Positions 30,801 to 39,909 of a stretch of DNA of 42,341 bases are shown one piece after another. Source of the DNA: Sphingomonas sp. ERG5 (lineage in GTDB: Bacteria; Pseudomonadota; Alphaproteobacteria; Sphingomonadales; Sphingomonadaceae). The DNA lies in assembly GCF_000803065.1 (NCBI RefSeq), contig NZ_JSXI01000044.1, positions 1 through 42,341 of the forward strand. Reading direction: 5' to 3'. Each line of letters opens with the position of its first letter. The first letter of the stretch is position 1. A model generated the notes under the pieces. That model was not told the DNA's origin. It saw nothing but the letters and a program-made list of their open reading frames with translations, and made no database searches. A program made the position numbers and the translations under genes.

Positions 30801-33308
30801 ATGTGGCGCAATTACCTGACCGTCGGCATTCGCGCACTCGCCAAGAACCGCGCTTATGCCGCCATCAACATCGCCGGCCTTGCGCTCGGCATCGCCGCGT
30901 GCCTGCTGATCCTCGGCTTTGTGCGTTATGAGTTCAGCTATGACGCCTGGCTGCCCAATGCCGACCGCGCCTTCCAGCTGCAGGCCTTTTATAAGGCGAC
31001 GCCGCAAGGCGGCGAGGAAATGAAGCTGCAACAGACCAGCTACATTTCCGGCCAGGCGCTGAAGAAGGATTTTCCCCAGGTCGAGCACGCCGCCTATGTC
31101 AGCAACCAGCCGATCGTGATCATCAAGGATGGTCAACCCAGCACCGTTCCCGGCGCGCTGTTGACCGACAGCAATCTGTTCGATGTGCTTGAGGTCCCTT
31201 TCATCAAGGGCGATCCCAGGCACGCACTCGACGATCCCCATTCGCTGGTGCTCGGTCAGAAGGCCGCGACCAAATTGTTCGGCGCCGCCGATCCGATGGG
31301 GCAGACCGTGACTCTGAGCAGCGGCGACCTGAAGGCCGATTACCGTGTGACCGGCGTGCACCAGGATTTGCCGAAAAATTCCTCGCTCAGCTTCGGCATG
31401 GTCGCACGCTTCGACCCGGTCACATTCCGCGCAAAGGCGCCCGAGGCGCTGACCAGCTGGAACTGGCAGGAGGGCACTTACTGGGTGAAGCTCAAATCAG
31501 TTGGCGACGACAAGCTGATCAACAGCCAGATTCCCGCGTGGAAAAAGCGCAACATGCCGCCAGAGGCCAGTGTCGTCGACGGCCGTGACCCGGGTGAATT
31601 CCAGGACTTCAAGCTGACCAATATCCGCGACGTCCATCTCGGTGAGGCGCAGAATGGCGCGCAGCGCCCGGGCAATGATCGCGGCACGATCGTTACTTTC
31701 GCGATTATCGCGCTGCTCATCCTCGGCATGGCATGCGTCAACTTCACCAATCTCGCCACTGCCCGTGCGACACAGCGCGCGCGAGAAGTCGCCTTGCGCA
31801 AGGTGCTGGGCGCGACGCGAGGTCAGCTGATCACCCAGTTCATCGGTGAATCGATCCTGCTTGCCACCGCGGCGATGGTCGTTGCGCTGGCGATCGTCGA
31901 ACTGACGTTGCCGGCGCTCAACGGCTTTCTCGATGCGCAGATCTCGATCCGCTATTTTGCGCTCGACGGCTTGATCGGGCCGGTGATCCTGCTGACCTTG
32001 CTTGTTGGCCTGGCTGGTGGCCTCTATCCCGCCCTCGTCCTGTCGCGTTTCGAGCCCGCACGGGTGCTGAAGGCGAACAAGTCGGCGGCCGATGCGGAAG
32101 GGTCCGGGCGCCTGCGCAGTGTCCTTGTCGTGGGTCAGTTCGCGGTGTCGATCGGTCTGATCATCTGCACGCTGATCGTCTATACGCAGACCGTCTATGC
32201 GCGAAGCGCGGATGGCGGATTCCATCGCGAAGGCTTGCTCCAGATCACCAATCTCGATCGCCCCCAGGTCGATCAGATCGCAACGTCGCTGGTCGATGAG
32301 ATCAAGCGCATCCCGGGCGTTACCTCTGTCGGCCGGACCTCGATCGCGGTCGACAATGGCCGGCACTCGGCCACCGGCGTGAAACTGGCGGGCAGCGCGG
32401 ACGTCGTTCAACTCGGGGTCTATCCGATCGATCCGGGTTTCGTGCCGGCAATGGGCATGAAGCTGCTCGCCGGGCGTAACTTTTCCCTGGGCCAGCCGAT
32501 GGACGATGCGAGCCTTCCATCACCCAGAACGCCCGAAGCGCAACGTGCGCTGGTTCAACGCGGCGCCAACATCATGCTGAGCGAGGAAGCGGCGCGTCGC
32601 CTGGGCTTCAAGACTCCGGCGGCAGCGATCGGTAAGCAGATCATGGTCAGCATGGTCTCCGATGAATACGGCCTCGTGCCCGCGACGGTTATCGGCGTGG
32701 TCAATGATGTCCGGTTCCGCTCCGCCCGTGAGCCGCTGCAGCCGAACTTCTACTTCTTCAAATCGAGTGGCTATCCCGAACTGATGGTGCGCTTCCAGGG
32801 AGTGGAGCCCAAGGTGATGTCGGAACGTGTCGAGGCGAGCTGGAAGCGGCTCGTGCCAGATGTTCCGTATCGGGCGCGCCTCGTCGATGACATCGTCAAC
32901 GAGATGTACAATCAGGATGCGGCACGGGCGGCGCTGTTCGGCGCTTTCGCGATCCTCGCCGTGGTGATCGGTTGCCTCGGCCTGTTCGGCCTCGCCGCCT
33001 TCACCGCCGAGCGTCGCACCAAGGAAATCGGCATCCGCAAGGTGCTGGGTGCGGGCAATCGCGATATCGTCCAGCTGCTGGTGTGGCAGTTCAGCCGGCC
33101 CGTGCTGATCGCCAACATCATCGCCTGGCCGCTCGCCTGGTGGGTGATGCGCGGCTGGCTCAACGGCTTCGACACACGCATCACGCTGACCCCGGTGCCG
33201 TTCCTCGAGGCGGGGTTGCTTGCCTTGCTCATCGCGGTCGGCACGATCAGTGCGCATGCCTATCGTGTCGCGCGCACCAATCCGATCAAGGCGCTGCGCT
33301 ACGAATGA
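30801..33308 (+). CDS. FtsX/MacB-type ABC permease, eight helices
   Basis: An 835-aa permease with a duplicated plan: helix ~20-40 (INIAGLALGIAACLLILGFV), a large periplasmic MacB-type domain, three helices at ~285-405 (TIVTFAIIALLILGMACVNF; ILLATAAMVVALAIVELTLP; PVILLTLLVGLAGGLYPALV), then a second helix (~430-450), second periplasmic domain and three C-terminal helices. Both halves show the FtsX motif R-x-K-E-I/V-x-x-R-K-V-L-G-A (AREVALRKVLGATR and RTKEIGIRKVLGAG). Members with this double layout form antibiotic- or stress-response exporters using the mechanotransmission mechanism. The substrate is unknown; the small peptide gene at the head of the operon is one candidate. Confidence 0.92.
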   Translation: MWRNYLTVGIRALAKNRAYAAINIAGLALGIAACLLILGFVRYEFSYDAWLPNADRAFQLQAFYKATPQGGEEMKLQQTSYISGQALKKDFPQVEHAAYVSNQPIVIIKDGQPSTVPGALLTDSNLFDVLEVPFIKGDPRHALDDPHSLVLGQKAATKLFGAADPMGQTVTLSSGDLKADYRVTGVHQDLPKNSSLSFGMVARFDPVTFRAKAPEALTSWNWQEGTYWVKLKSVGDDKLINSQIPAWKKRNMPPEASVVDGRDPGEFQDFKLTNIRDVHLGEAQNGAQRPGNDRGTIVTFAIIALLILGMACVNFTNLATARATQRAREVALRKVLGATRGQLITQFIGESILLATAAMVVALAIVELTLPALNGFLDAQISIRYFALDGLIGPVILLTLLVGLAGGLYPALVLSRFEPARVLKANKSAADAEGSGRLRSVLVVGQFAVSIGLIICTLIVYTQTVYARSADGGFHREGLLQITNLDRPQVDQIATSLVDEIKRIPGVTSVGRTSIAVDNGRHSATGVKLAGSADVVQLGVYPIDPGFVPAMGMKLLAGRNFSLGQPMDDASLPSPRTPEAQRALVQRGANIMLSEEAARRLGFKTPAAAIGKQIMVSMVSDEYGLVPATVIGVVNDVRFRSAREPLQPNFYFFKSSGYPELMVRFQGVEPKVMSERVEASWKRLVPDVPYRARLVDDIVNEMYNQDAARAALFGAFAILAVVIGCLGLFGLAAFTAERRTKEIGIRKVLGAGNRDIVQLLVWQFSRPVLIANIIAWPLAWWVMRGWLNGFDTRITLTPVPFLEAGLLALLIAVGTISAHAYRVARTNPIKALRYE

Positions 33309-33316
33309 GGATCGGT

Positions 33317-33343
33317 TCCTCCCCTCCGTCAAGGAGGGGAGGA
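33317..33343. terminator. Hairpin terminator between convergent permease and GntR genes
   Basis: A perfect 11-bp stem (TCCTCCCCTCC / GGAGGGGAGGA) with a 5-nt loop starts 8 nt after the permease stop and overlaps the last codons of the GntR gene, so it can serve both strands. Confidence 0.7.
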
Positions 33344-34051
33344 GGCACCCGTCTCTCCGCGCAGGTCCCGGTGCCGATCGAGGCTCTTCTGCATATGTCG
33401 TCGCGCAGCGGCGCGTGCGCGCGTCGGATTTCCCGCCTCGATCGCGCCGAGGATCGCGTCATGATCGCGATAGATGCCGCGCGCATAGGCGCGGTGTTCG
33501 GTATCGGCGCGATCGCGCAAATACAGCCGGCGCGGTGGCACCAGACGGACGCCGAGAAAGTCCATGAAGCGCAGATAATAATCGTTGCGCGTTGCCGCGG
33601 CGATCGCGCGGTGGAACGCCATGTCAGCGGTGACCGCTTCGTCGATATCGATGCTGTCGCGCATGCGGTCATTGCATCGCCGCATCTCGGCGATGTCGGC
33701 GACGGTGCGGCGGCGCGCGGCCAGGTCGGCCATCTCGGCCTCAAGCGCCATGCGCATCTCGAGCAGTTTGAGGACGTCATCAACATCGCCCATTTCCTCG
33801 GGCGTGACCTGGAATGCCTGGTAGCGCGCCGATTGCGCGACATAAGCGCCCGACCCCTGTTTTGATACGAGCAGGCCACGCGCGGCGAGCCGGGCGAATG
33901 CTTCGCGCACCACGGTGCGGCTCACCCCGGCGCTGTCAGTAATCGATTTCTCGGTCGGGAAGCGGGATCCGGGCGGCATTTCGCCGGCGGCGATACTGCG
34001 CTCGAACTGCCGAACCAGGTCGTCGGCGAGCGTTGCGGCTTTGGTCGTCAT
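33329..34051 (-). CDS. GntR/FadR-family regulator (FCD domain)
   Basis: A 240-aa protein with an N-terminal winged HTH (LADDLVRQFERSIAAGEMPP, then FPTEKSITDSAGVSRTVVRE and RGLLVSKQGSGAYV) and a C-terminal all-helical FCD ligand domain with the usual metal-site pattern (DMAFHRAIAAATRN, and later His residues in YRDHDAI and RRHMQK). FCD regulators of this kind commonly sense sugar acids. It lies 52 nt downstream of the TonB receptor gene on the same strand, at the edge of the uronate genes, so control of that locus is likely. A TTGT-N3-ACAA palindrome upstream of the receptor gene is a candidate site. ATG 34049-34051 is preferred over an earlier frame with Arg-rich residues. Confidence 0.9.
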   Translation of the reverse strand: MTTKAATLADDLVRQFERSIAAGEMPPGSRFPTEKSITDSAGVSRTVVREAFARLAARGLLVSKQGSGAYVAQSARYQAFQVTPEEMGDVDDVLKLLEMRMALEAEMADLAARRRTVADIAEMRRCNDRMRDSIDIDEAVTADMAFHRAIAAATRNDYYLRFMDFLGVRLVPPRRLYLRDRADTEHRAYARGIYRDHDAILGAIEAGNPTRARAAARRHMQKSLDRHRDLRGETGASSPP

Positions 34052-34103
34052 GCCGCGGTGATAGCAGAGTCGGCGGCGGGTGACACCCGCCGCCATCAGG
34101 TCG

Positions 34104-36551
34104 TCAGAAGCTGACCGAGGTCCTCACCCCGACGTAGCGCTGGCTGTCGCGGCCCGGCTTGTAATTGACCGCCAGGGTCGGGGTTGCGGCCCCGACGCTG
34201 TAGTTCCACACCCCGTCGCGCCCGCTGGTCAGGACATAATGTTTGTCGAACAGATTGTTGACGAACAGCGTGACCTTGACCGGCCCGGTTTCGATCCCGG
34301 CGCCGAGATTGATCAACGCATAACCCTTCTGCACCGAGTCCGGATCCTGCAACAGGCTGAAGATCACCTTCGACTGGTAATGCGCGCTGGCCAGCAGGAA
34401 CAGCTTGGTGCTGTCGCTTACCGGAATGTCATACTGGGTGTTGGCGCTGAGGTTCCAGCGCGGTGCGTTGGGCAGTGACTTACCCGACAGATTCTGCACG
34501 CCGGCGACACAGCCTTGCGCCGCATTCTGTTGCGGGAAGCACGTCGCGTTGGGGAAATCGTCCATCCGCGCGACGGTATAGGCGCCATAGGCGTTGAGCG
34601 TGAAATCGCGGCTCAACCGGGCCGAAACCTCGGTCTCGACACCGCGCGATGTGACCTTGCCCAGGCTGTTGAGGATGTTCTGGCCGGTGGTGTCGTCGCG
34701 GCTCTGCGCCTGGAAGCCGCGGAACACCTCGTAGAAAGCGGTCATGTTGAAGGTCACCCGATCGTCGAGCAATGTGGTCTTGAACCCGAGTTCGAACGCG
34801 TCGCTGTTTTCCGGTGCGACCGGCTGGCGCGCGGCGACCGCGTCGGCGACGGGCACGCCCTTCAATGGACCGGAGGCCAGCGGCGTGCGCACCGTGTAGG
34901 TGCTGGTCAGGTCGTAGGCGAGGCCCTTGTAGCCGCGCGCATAGCTGGCGAAGAGCATCACATCGTCAGACGGGCGGAATTGCAGCGCGGCCTTGCCGGT
35001 GACCACGGTATCGCTGTCGCAGGTCGAAATCTTCACGCTCGCGGTCGGCGTCGCGGTCGCGCAATCGGGCATGCCATAGGTTATGTTGTTGCCGCGATCA
35101 CGGAAACGATAGCGGATATTTTCGCGATGGACGCGCAGGCCGCCGGTGATCGAAAACGCGCTCGACACGTCATAGGTCGCCTGCCCGAACGCGGCGTAGG
35201 TCTGTTGTGAGCTTTGCGTGAAATAGCTCGAATAGGCGATACTGTTGGTCGAGGGCAAAGAGGCGAGGCCATTGAAATTGCCCAGCGTGTTCGACCCCCG
35301 AACATAATCGCGGGTCGAGTCCGTGCTGCTGTAGAACAGCCCGGCGACATAGCGGAGCGGCCCGCCATCCGGTGAGGTCAGGCGGAATTCCTGAGTGATG
35401 GTGTTGATCTTGAAGAAGCCGCCATTGGCCGAACCGCCCGCAGGCGCGGTCGGCGCGATGGTGCGGAAATCGAACGCGCTCGAATCCGTGTCCTGCAGGT
35501 CGACCAGTTCATAGCGATCAAATGACGAGATCGAGGTGAGTGTCAGTCCGCCGTCAAAGGTGTGCGACGCCTTCAGCCCCGCGCCCCAGTCGCGTGAATC
35601 ACCCTTGGCGTCGATGTCCATCCGGGTCAGGCGGTTGTTCGATCCGGGCACGATGCCGCCAAGGATCACCGACTGGTTGATGTTCGATTTGCTGAAGGTG
35701 ACGCCGGGGCTGAGGAAATATTGCGCCGGCGCGCAGCAGGTCGATTTGGAGCGCACGAAATAGGGCGACAGCGCAATCGACGTCGACTCCGACGGTTCCC
35801 ATAACAGCTTGCCGCGCAGCACCACATCGGACTGACCATTGAGCCAGTTGTCGGTGTAGGTGTTGTAGATCGTGCCGCGATATTTGCTGTAACTTGCCGA
35901 GAGGCGCGCCTTCAGCGTCGGGCTGATCGGCCCGGATAACGTGCCTTGCACGCGCTGTTCGCCGTCATCGGTGAACAGCACTTCGGCCCGGCCACTGAGC
36001 TTGTCGCTCGGCGCCATGGTCGTGATGTTGATCGCGCCGGCCGACGCCGCCTTGCCGAACAGGGTGCTTTGCGGCCCACGCAGCACTTCGATCTGCGCGA
36101 CGTCGGCGAGCGACGTGAAAGCGGCAGCCTGGAACGCCTGGGGAATGTCGTCGATCACCACCACGACGCTGGGTTGAGTCGAGATACTGTAGGCATAGGT
36201 GCCGATGCCGCGGATGTTGATGCTGTTATTGGCCGGCTGGCTGGTCTTGGTGATGGTCACCGATGGCGCCGCCTTCACCAGATCGTCGAAATCGCGGACA
36301 TTGGCGCGTTCCAGTCCGGCAGCGGTCATCGCCAGCACCGATGACGGCACGTCCTGGACATTCTCCGCGCGTTTGTTGGCGGTGACGACGATGTCCTCCA
36401 GCCCCACATTGTCCTGCGCCTCCGGGGCGGCCTGAACCAACGGGCGCGCGGGTGGGACGGGGGCGGCGGCGTCCTGTGCGAATGCCGGGCCGATCGCCCA
36501 GCCCAGGACTGCGATCGACGCGCCGAACTTCACCGCTGCGTGCATGCTCAT
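34104..36551 (-). CDS. TonB-dependent receptor of the uronate locus
   Basis: The 815-aa receptor has a signal peptide (MSMHAAVKFGASIAVLGWAI ... AFAQ), a TonB box (DIVVTANKRAENVQDVP), a plug domain (DLVKAAPSVTITKTSQPANN; INIRGIGTYAYS; IEVLRGPQSTLFGKAASAGA) and a beta-barrel ending in VGVRTSVSF, whose terminal Phe is the usual outer-membrane insertion signal. Its place beside kdgK, kduD, kduI and the DUF4861 gene suggests uptake of unsaturated uronate oligosaccharides, by analogy with polysaccharide utilisation loci. GGGGAG precedes the ATG. Two operator-like sites lie 50-107 nt upstream, so the gene is probably induced by its substrate. Confidence 0.93.
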   Translation of the reverse strand: MSMHAAVKFGASIAVLGWAIGPAFAQDAAAPVPPARPLVQAAPEAQDNVGLEDIVVTANKRAENVQDVPSSVLAMTAAGLERANVRDFDDLVKAAPSVTITKTSQPANNSINIRGIGTYAYSISTQPSVVVVIDDIPQAFQAAAFTSLADVAQIEVLRGPQSTLFGKAASAGAINITTMAPSDKLSGRAEVLFTDDGEQRVQGTLSGPISPTLKARLSASYSKYRGTIYNTYTDNWLNGQSDVVLRGKLLWEPSESTSIALSPYFVRSKSTCCAPAQYFLSPGVTFSKSNINQSVILGGIVPGSNNRLTRMDIDAKGDSRDWGAGLKASHTFDGGLTLTSISSFDRYELVDLQDTDSSAFDFRTIAPTAPAGGSANGGFFKINTITQEFRLTSPDGGPLRYVAGLFYSSTDSTRDYVRGSNTLGNFNGLASLPSTNSIAYSSYFTQSSQQTYAAFGQATYDVSSAFSITGGLRVHRENIRYRFRDRGNNITYGMPDCATATPTASVKISTCDSDTVVTGKAALQFRPSDDVMLFASYARGYKGLAYDLTSTYTVRTPLASGPLKGVPVADAVAARQPVAPENSDAFELGFKTTLLDDRVTFNMTAFYEVFRGFQAQSRDDTTGQNILNSLGKVTSRGVETEVSARLSRDFTLNAYGAYTVARMDDFPNATCFPQQNAAQGCVAGVQNLSGKSLPNAPRWNLSANTQYDIPVSDSTKLFLLASAHYQSKVIFSLLQDPDSVQKGYALINLGAGIETGPVKVTLFVNNLFDKHYVLTSGRDGVWNYSVGAATPTLAVNYKPGRDSQRYVGVRTSVSF

Positions 36552-36600
36552 TTCAGACTCCCCTGGAGATCGTCCGGCTTGATGCTGGATCGACAGGTTT

Positions 36601-36614
36601 TGATACCGGTGTCA
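36601..36614 (-). promoter_or_regulatory. Candidate LacI-family operator before the TonB receptor
   Basis: TGATACCGGTGTCA is a palindrome with only one mismatched pair (12 of 14 symmetric) around a central CCGG, typical of LacI-family sites. It lies 50 nt upstream of the receptor start. The 10-mer ACCGGTGTCA recurs upstream of kduI. Confidence 0.6.
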
Positions 36615-36647
36615 TTAGTGCCGTGCGATCCGGATTGGAGTCAAGTG

Positions 36648-36658
36648 TTGTATGACAA
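36648..36658 (-). promoter_or_regulatory. Candidate GntR/FCD operator before the TonB receptor
   Basis: TTGTATGACAA is a TTGT-N3-ACAA palindrome, the compact type bound by FadR-group GntR regulators. It lies 97 nt upstream of the receptor start, next to a possible -35. Assignment to the GntR protein at 33329-34051 is inference. Confidence 0.45.
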
Positions 36659-36889
36659 GTTGCTGGAAAGAGACGATGATCGGTGTGATTGGCGAACCCT
36701 CTCTGCGCTCTCCGCGCCTCCGGGCGAACAATGCTCGGCCCGGTGAGACAGCGTGGAGCCGTGGCAATCTTGTTTTCCGACACTGAGAAAGAGCGCGCCG
36801 ATATCAGCCCGGCAAGGGATGGTATGGCCGATCCTGTGTCATGGTTGAATCGCCATCGGCCGCAGCGCCGCAGGGTTCGGTGGGAGGAG

Positions 36890-36915
36890 ATATGTTACAC
36901 CGGAATGTAACATAT
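36890..36915. repeat. 26-bp inverted repeat, operator-like
   Basis: Perfect 10-bp arms ATATGTTACA (36890-36899) and TGTAACATAT (36906-36915) with a 6-nt centre. It lies about 340 nt upstream of the receptor gene and 133 nt beyond the end of the DUF4861 gene, with no gene start in easy reach. It looks like a strong dimer-binding site; the binding protein is unknown. Confidence 0.65.
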
Positions 36916-37047
36916 TTCGTCCGCCGACGCTTCGACGGGATGTCAGTATATCTGTTGCATATCAGATGGTTATGATGAAATTACCACCCTCGGCTGTGCG
37001 GCGGGGAAGAGCAGGGCTCTCCCCTGCCGGCACGCCTTCCGATCCGG

Positions 37048-37986
37048 CTAGTGTTTGGGGTCGAAGTCCGGCTTCTGCGCCGTCACATAGGATTCCCACT
37101 CGGTGCGGTTGTGGAAATCCAGTCCCCCGTCCCACGCTGCGCCCATATAATAGACGAACGGCGTGTCCGGCCTGACTCGCACCAGCACGATGTAATTGTC
37201 ATAATCCTCGGTCACACCGGCGAGCGCCGCCGGATCGACCATCAGCGCGACTCCCATGGCGCCCTTGACCGGATCGGTCGGGCCCCACCACGATATCCGC
37301 CCGGTCGTTTTGTCCGCAGTGAAAGTGCCGAGCCTGGTCTCGTCGGTCGCCCGCTTGCTGATCCCGATCCCGACGGTCAGGTCGCCTGGCTTGCTGGCAT
37401 GGAACGTGGAGACCATGCGCGTGAAATTGGTGCCGGCGGGCAAGGTGAAGCGCCGCGTTTCCCAGACGTTGCGGCCCACGCCGACCGGCCAGGGATCGTA
37501 ATCCACCTCGAAGCTGGCGACTTGCGGCCCATTCTGCAGGATGCGGTAGCGCGCATAATTGCGCGATACCCATAGCTTGTTGTCGTCCCAGATGCCGAGG
37601 CCACCGGCGCCGCGGAAGCTGTGTACATTGTAGAAATCCAGGCCCTCGCCATGATATTCATGCTGATGCCCGGTGCGCAGCTGACGGTCCATATAGGGCC
37701 AGCGGACATTCTTGCCCCAGGCGTCGATGCCCGAACTGGAGGGCGGCTCGACTGCCTCAAGCGCGCGGCCATAGATGCGGTGCGCGGTGCGGTCATTTTC
37801 CCACAATATGTCGTCATAGCGATAGGGCGCGAACACCACTGCGGCGCGGCGTTCGCGGTCGGCGGCGGAAGGCGGGGGCAGGGGCGTCTTGGCGACCAGC
37901 TTGGGGGGATCGGCGGGCGCTTCCTGCGCCGCCAGCGTGCCAGTGATCGCCAGTGTGGCGATGGCGATCAACGGTGCGATCCTCAT
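37048..37986 (-). CDS. Exported DUF4861-family protein
   Basis: A 312-aa protein with a signal peptide (MRIAPLIAIATLAITGTLAA). The mature part matches DUF4861: APYRYDDILWENDRTAHRIY, SSSGIDAWGKNVRWPYMDR, HEYHGEGLDFYNVHSFRGAG and WVSRNYARYRILQNGP. DUF4861 proteins sit in pectin and other uronate polysaccharide loci of Bacteroidetes and Proteobacteria; their biochemical role is not settled, though a sugar-binding or rhamnogalacturonan-related function has been supposed. Here it lies between the TonB receptor and kdgK, all on one strand, which fits periplasmic handling of imported oligosaccharides. The several conserved His and Trp residues could form a carbohydrate site. Confidence 0.85.
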   Translation of the reverse strand: MRIAPLIAIATLAITGTLAAQEAPADPPKLVAKTPLPPPSAADRERRAAVVFAPYRYDDILWENDRTAHRIYGRALEAVEPPSSSGIDAWGKNVRWPYMDRQLRTGHQHEYHGEGLDFYNVHSFRGAGGLGIWDDNKLWVSRNYARYRILQNGPQVASFEVDYDPWPVGVGRNVWETRRFTLPAGTNFTRMVSTFHASKPGDLTVGIGISKRATDETRLGTFTADKTTGRISWWGPTDPVKGAMGVALMVDPAALAGVTEDYDNYIVLVRVRPDTPFVYYMGAAWDGGLDFHNRTEWESYVTAQKPDFDPKH

Positions 37987-38090
37987 TTCGGTTCTCCCTC
38001 AATACCTTACCCACTTGATTCCCGGGCGAAAGCCGAGGCGCAGTGGTTGCAACGCGAGACGTTGGATTGCCTCGGCCATCCCGACTGCGC

Positions 38091-38107
38091 CCCCGGCTTT
38101 GCCGGGG
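38091..38107 (-). terminator. Hairpin after kdgK
   Basis: A perfect 7-bp stem (CCCCGGC / GCCGGGG) with a 3-nt loop lies 14 nt past the kdgK stop on the minus strand, before the DUF4861 gene. It may separate the kduI-kduD-kdgK transcript from the next gene. No T-run is seen. Confidence 0.45.
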
Positions 38108-38121
38108 AAGCCCGCATCGAC

Positions 38122-39129
38122 CTATCGCCGCACATCCAGCCCGCCGGCCAGGAATGCGTCGATATCGGCCTGGCGGAACAGGCTCGCATCGCCCGGCAGC
38201 GAATGTTTGAGTGCAGTCAGCGCCAGGCCGATGCGCGCCGCTTCGGCAATGTCGGCACCGCTGCGCAACGCATGGAGCAAGCCGCTGGCAAAGGCATCGC
38301 CCGCGCCGATCCGATCGACGATCCCAGCCAGAACCACTTCGTCGGTCTGGGCGAAGCCGTCGCGCGCATCGATCCGCGCCGACAGGCGATGGTCGTCGAC
38401 CGTCACGACATGGCGCGCGGTGGAGGCAATCATCTGCAGATCCGGGAAGGCCGCGAATGCGGCATCGGCCGCCTCACGTCGCCGGTCCTCGCCATCCGCT
38501 GAGAAGTCGCGGCCAAGCAGCAACGCAATGTCGCGATGGTTGCCGAACATCAGGTCGGCATGGCGCACCAACTCGGTCAGCGTCGCGCGCGGATCGCTGT
38601 CCCAGCGCTCCCAGAGCTTCGCGCGGAAATTGCCGTCGAACGAAACGGCAATGCCGCGTGCCTTGGCCGCACGCACCGCGGCGATCGCGCTCTCTCCCGG
38701 CACCGGGCCAAGTGCGGGGGTGATGCCCGACAAATGCAGCCGGTCGACGCCATCGAGCAGCGTGTCCCAATCCCAGGCATTCACCGGCGCCTCGGCAAAG
38801 GCCGATCCGGCGCGATCGTAGATCACCTCGGTCGCGCGCATCCCCGCGCCCGAGGTGACGAAATACAACCCCATCCGGTCGCCGCCGAACGCGATGCCGC
38901 CGGTGTCGACACCATGTCCGCGCAGCGTGGAAATTGCCGCGCGGCCAAGGTCATTGTCGGGCACCATGCTGGCAAGGCCGACCTGATGACCGAGCCGCGC
39001 CAGTGCGGTCACGACATTGGCTTCCGCGCCCGCGACCCACACATCGAACTTCGGCGTCTGCAGCAGCAGTTCGCGGCCCGGTGGCGACAGGCGGAGCATG
39101 ATCTCCCCAAAGGCAAGCAGCTTGCTCAT
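38122..39129 (-). CDS. kdgK: 2-dehydro-3-deoxygluconokinase
   Basis: A 335-aa PfkB-family sugar kinase. It opens MSKLLAFGEIMLRLSPPGRE, has the N-terminal glycine pattern VAGAEANVVTALARLGHQVG, and the C-terminal PfkB signature DRIGAGDAFASGLLHAL, in which the Asp of G-A-G-D is the catalytic base. It phosphorylates 2-keto-3-deoxygluconate (KDG) with ATP to KDPG in the cytoplasm; an aldolase, not in this window, would complete the route to pyruvate and glyceraldehyde 3-phosphate. The ATG overlaps the kduD stop by 4 nt (ATGA). Neighbours that make KDG support this name over ribokinase or fructokinase. Confidence 0.92.
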   Translation of the reverse strand: MSKLLAFGEIMLRLSPPGRELLLQTPKFDVWVAGAEANVVTALARLGHQVGLASMVPDNDLGRAAISTLRGHGVDTGGIAFGGDRMGLYFVTSGAGMRATEVIYDRAGSAFAEAPVNAWDWDTLLDGVDRLHLSGITPALGPVPGESAIAAVRAAKARGIAVSFDGNFRAKLWERWDSDPRATLTELVRHADLMFGNHRDIALLLGRDFSADGEDRRREAADAAFAAFPDLQMIASTARHVVTVDDHRLSARIDARDGFAQTDEVVLAGIVDRIGAGDAFASGLLHALRSGADIAEAARIGLALTALKHSLPGDASLFRQADIDAFLAGGLDVRR

Positions 39130-39884
39130 CGTGCCAGCCACCCGCCATCGACCGCCAGAATATGGCCGGTGACATAGCCCGCCGCGCGCGATGCGAGGAA
39201 TACCGCCGCGCCGCCAAGATCCTCCGGATCGCCCCAGCGTCCCGCCGGAATGCGATCGAGGATCGCCTTGTTGCGATCCACATCCGCGCGCAGGGCGGTC
39301 GTGTTGTTGGTCGCGATATAGCCAGGTGCAATTGCGTTCACGGTCACTCCCTTTGCCGCCCATTCATTGGCGAGCAGTTTGGTCAGCCCGCCGATACCCG
39401 ATTTGGACGCGGTATAGCTCGGTACGCGAATGCCGCCCTGAAAAGTCAGCATCGACGCAATATTGACGATCCGTCCCGATTGCTGCGCGATCATGTGCCG
39501 CCCCGCCGCCTGGCACAGGAAGAACACCGATTTCAAATTGGTGTCGATCACCGCATCCCAGTCTTCCTCGGTGAAATCGACCGAATCCGCGCGGCGGATG
39601 ATCCCGGCATTATTGACCAGTATGTCGAGCCGGCCGAGCTTCGCGATCGTTTCATCGACGACGCGTTGCACCGGCTCGATCGTCGACAGATCGGCGGAGA
39701 CGATCTCCGCGCGCCGTCCGAGCGCACGCACCTTGGTCGCGGTTTCCCCGGCCGGGGTGCGCCCGACGGCGGCGACGTCGGCGCCCGCCGCCGCGAGCGC
39801 CAGCGCGATCGACTGGCCAATGCCTGTATTGGCACCGGTGACGATCGCGACCTGGCCAGTGAGGTCGAAGAGGTTATTGGACAC
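39126..39884 (-). CDS. kduD: 2-dehydro-3-deoxy-D-gluconate 5-dehydrogenase (KduD)
   Basis: A 252-aa short-chain dehydrogenase: cofactor loop VTGANTGIGQSIALALAAAG, LVNNAGIIRRAD, catalytic Ser in VNIASMLTFQGG, Tyr and Lys in PSYTASKSGI, and the C-terminal VTGHILAVDGGWLAR. The N-terminus (NLFDLTGQVAIVTGANTGIG) and the R-R-A-D-S-V-D-F block are typical of KduD. It reduces 3-deoxy-D-glycero-2,5-hexodiulosonate, the product of KduI, to KDG using NAD(P)H. It lies between kduI and kdgK in pathway order; kdgK overlaps its stop codon, while a 66-nt gap with a hairpin separates it from kduI. Confidence 0.94.
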   Translation of the reverse strand: MSNNLFDLTGQVAIVTGANTGIGQSIALALAAAGADVAAVGRTPAGETATKVRALGRRAEIVSADLSTIEPVQRVVDETIAKLGRLDILVNNAGIIRRADSVDFTEEDWDAVIDTNLKSVFFLCQAAGRHMIAQQSGRIVNIASMLTFQGGIRVPSYTASKSGIGGLTKLLANEWAAKGVTVNAIAPGYIATNNTTALRADVDRNKAILDRIPAGRWGDPEDLGGAAVFLASRAAGYVTGHILAVDGGWLAR

Positions 39885-39909
39885 CAGTCTCTCCTGTTCC
39901 GTTCCAATG

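Larger units (their letters stand above)
36552..37047. other. Regulatory intergenic region upstream of the TonB receptor
   Basis: No convincing gene is present in these 496 bases. The part next to the receptor (36600-36660) holds two palindromes listed separately and a possible -35 (TTGACT, minus strand, 36639-36644). Further away is a 26-bp inverted repeat (36890-36915), and then ATCTG/CAGAT arms around 36949-36966. The region is more AT-rich than the genes around it. Confidence 0.55.

Noticed and set aside
37889..38821. 310-codon plus-strand frame over the kdgK end
   Set aside because: Antisense shadow of kdgK and the DUF4861 signal region, dominated by Ser, Arg and Ala.
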